From NCBI RefSeq assembly GCF_006715785.1, contig NZ_VFNX01000007.1, forward strand, positions 1 to 64,000: a DNA stretch of 64,000 bases. The letters run 5' to 3'. This stretch comes from Streptomyces puniciscabiei (GTDB taxonomy: Bacteria; Actinomycetota; Actinomycetes; Streptomycetales; Streptomycetaceae). The translations under genes were made by a program, and so were the position numbers. The notes below the pieces were generated by a model. That model worked only from the letters and a program-made list of their open reading frames with translations. It ran no database searches and was not told the origin of the DNA. Shown one piece after another: positions 62,891 through 64,000 of this stretch. Positions within the stretch are counted from its first letter, which is position 1, and every line of letters starts with the position of its first letter.

Positions 62891-62945
62891 CGGCCGGACC
62901 CCGCAGCTCGGCCTGGGGCGGTCCACGACCGAGGGAGGCCGATGA
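62880..62945 (+). CDS. mini-ORF 1 (21 codons), translationally coupled
   Basis: ATG 62880 has GAAGGAG 9 nt upstream and lies inside the end of the AcpS gene. It encodes 21 residues starting MRLDGRTPQLGLGRS. Its stop overlaps the next ATG (ATGA). No family recognised; may be a leader-like coupling ORF rather than a stable protein. Confidence 0.35.
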   Translation: MRLDGRTPQLGLGRSTTEGGR

Positions 62946-63010
62946 TGCGGTCCCACCTGACCGACCGCACCGGCAGCCGGCGGGTGCCGGGGACGGAGGC
63001 GCTGCGATGA
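62942..63010 (+). CDS. mini-ORF 2 (22 codons), translationally coupled to the ketosynthase
   Basis: ATG 62942, with GAGGGAGG just upstream, encodes 22 basic residues starting MMRSHLTDRTGSRR. Its TGA overlaps the ketosynthase ATG at 63007 (ATGA). GGAGG upstream of 63007 lies inside it. No known family; a coupling function is inferred. Confidence 0.35.
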   Translation: MMRSHLTDRTGSRRVPGTEALR

Positions 63011-64000
63011 ACCGCAGAGTGGTCGTCACCGGCATGGGCGCCGTCACGCCGCTCGGCAACGACGCCGAGAGCACCTGGCAGGGCCTGGCCGAAGGACGCA
63101 GCGGGGTCGGGCAGTTGACCTCGATCGACACCACCGGACACGACGTGACCATCGCCGGCGAGGTCAAGGACTTCGACCTCGCCGACGCCGTGCCCGCCTG
63201 GGTCGGCCTGCGCCGTCTGCTGCGGCCGGGCACCTTCGGCGTGGGCGCGGCCTGGGAGGCGCTGCGCAACGCGGGTGTCGGCAAGGACACCTACGACGGC
63301 GCGGACATGGGCGTGTCCATGGGTGGCAGCGTGGACCGCCCGGACCTGCAGTGGCTGGTGGACGTCGGGGCGCTGCGCGAGGAGACCGGCCGCAGCGACG
63401 CGTTCTTCCCGTACGCGCCCTCGGACTCGCTGTCCTACAGCCAGAGCATCCCCACCGCCGCGATGGCCAGGATGCTGGACGCGACCGGCCCGATGCTGGG
63501 CGTGTCCACCGCCTGCTCGGGCTCGGCGCACGCCATCGGAGAGGCCTTCCGCACCCTTCAGGAGGGTGACGCGCAGCTCATGCTCGCGGGCGGCTACGAC
63601 TCGCTGACGTCCTGGCTCGACCTGGTGGGCTTCAGCCTGCTGGGGGCGCTCACCAAGGAGTACAACGACGACCCGACCCGGGCCAGCCGCCCCTTCGACG
63701 GCAAGCGGTCCGGGTTCGTCCTCGGGGAGGGCGGCGTCGCCTTCGTCCTGGAGGACCTGGAGGCGGCCCGCGCCCGCGGGGCGCACATCTTCGCCGAGAT
63801 CCTGGGCTACGGCACCAGCCTCAACGCCTGGCGGGTCACCGACTCGCCGCCGGACGGCAGCGGGGCCATCGAGTCCATGCAGGCCGCGATCGCGGACGCC
63901 GGTCTCGAACCGTCCGACATCGACTACGTCGCGGCACACGGCACCAGCACCCACGGGAACGACCTGTCGGAGACCACGGCGATCAAGAAGGTGTTCGGCG
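63007..64000 (+). CDS. beta-ketoacyl synthase (type II PKS/FAS ketosynthase), cut by window edge
   Basis: 331 residues are visible, open to the edge. Active-site Cys170 is in GVSTACSGSAHAIGEA and the first active-site His in AAHGTSTHGND; the second His lies beyond the window. The N-terminus RRVVVTGMGAVTPLGNDAES is standard. The region normally reading DRFTQFALAA is RPGTFGVGAAWEALRNAG, which may alter the acyl pocket. It is an active condensing enzyme by motif. Further genes of this operon, such as a chain-length factor, reductase or dehydratase, are expected to the right. Confidence 0.93.
   Translation, partial: MNRRVVVTGMGAVTPLGNDAESTWQGLAEGRSGVGQLTSIDTTGHDVTIAGEVKDFDLADAVPAWVGLRRLLRPGTFGVGAAWEALRNAGVGKDTYDGADMGVSMGGSVDRPDLQWLVDVGALREETGRSDAFFPYAPSDSLSYSQSIPTAAMARMLDATGPMLGVSTACSGSAHAIGEAFRTLQEGDAQLMLAGGYDSLTSWLDLVGFSLLGALTKEYNDDPTRASRPFDGKRSGFVLGEGGVAFVLEDLEAARARGAHIFAEILGYGTSLNAWRVTDSPPDGSGAIESMQAAIADAGLEPSDIDYVAAHGTSTHGNDLSETTAIKKVFG

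Noticed and set aside
1..64000. CRISPR arrays, tRNA and rRNA genes
   Set aside because: No regularly spaced short repeats with unique spacers and no tRNA- or rRNA-like sequence were noticed by eye; a dedicated scan was not possible.

Overview
The window is high-GC actinobacterial DNA, almost certainly from a Streptomyces chromosome. Supporting signs are frequent GTG and TTG starts, a chaplin gene, a SARP regulator, an acyl-CoA carboxylase epsilon subunit and dense 4-bp ATGA/GTGA overlaps. It reads as an accessory region: exported and toxin-like genes, IS debris, a cytochrome bd operon, then two adjacent blocks of specialised-metabolism genes. All assignments come from reading the sequence and remembered family motifs; no database search was run.

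Left part (1-24 kb). A TrmB/LuxR-like regulator is cut by the left edge. After decayed DNA comes a four-gene operon: lipoprotein, membrane-fusion protein, MacB-type ATPase and permease (2409-6725). Next are a second lipoprotein, a small I36-like secreted protein, and a 1467-aa exported protein (8180-12583). That protein combines a propeller-like region, a lytic-transglycosylase-like domain, a golvesin-C-like domain and a C-terminal NucA/NucB-like nuclease domain. It faces a SUKH (SMI1/KNR4) immunity gene across a strong bidirectional hairpin. A broken ISL3 transposase, a coiled-coil remnant and an Imm49 immunity gene follow, so this looks like a polymorphic-toxin neighbourhood. Then come a NmrA-like reductase with a divergent HxlR regulator, a chaplin, an IS5-type remnant, an ArsR-like regulator, a small secreted protein and a 915-aa XRE/NB-ARC/TPR regulator.

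Middle (24-31 kb). A TetR gene is divergent from cydA-cydB-cydD-cydC. CydA and CydB are divergent forms, with several textbook motifs altered.

Right part A (31.1-51.2 kb). Four divergent or convergent operons form what I read as an orphan NRPS-free biosynthetic cluster. Operon 1: AsnB-type amidotransferase, PrpF-fold isomerase, acyl-CoA-dehydrogenase-fold enzyme, dihydroorotase-fold amidohydrolase. Operon 2 (minus): AraC-type regulator, MFS exporter, ATP-grasp ligase. Operon 3: CysK-like enzyme, methyltransferase, BacD-like ATP-grasp ligase, TauD-like dioxygenase, HpcH-type aldolase, second CysK-like enzyme. Operon 4 (minus): FAD monooxygenase, serine O-acetyltransferase, third ATP-grasp ligase. 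CysE plus two CysK-like enzymes suggests a beta-substituted alanine; three ligases suggest amide or peptide assembly without an NRPS.

Right part B (51.7-64 kb, continuing off the edge). This is a dissociated type II fatty-acid/polyketide system: ketosynthase, ACP, Sfp-type PPTase, alpha/beta hydrolase, NTF2-like protein, SARP regulator, acyl-CoA carboxylase beta and epsilon, malonyltransferase, an unusually long ACP, AcpS, two coupled mini-ORFs and a second ketosynthase. Whether A and B make one product cannot be decided from the window.
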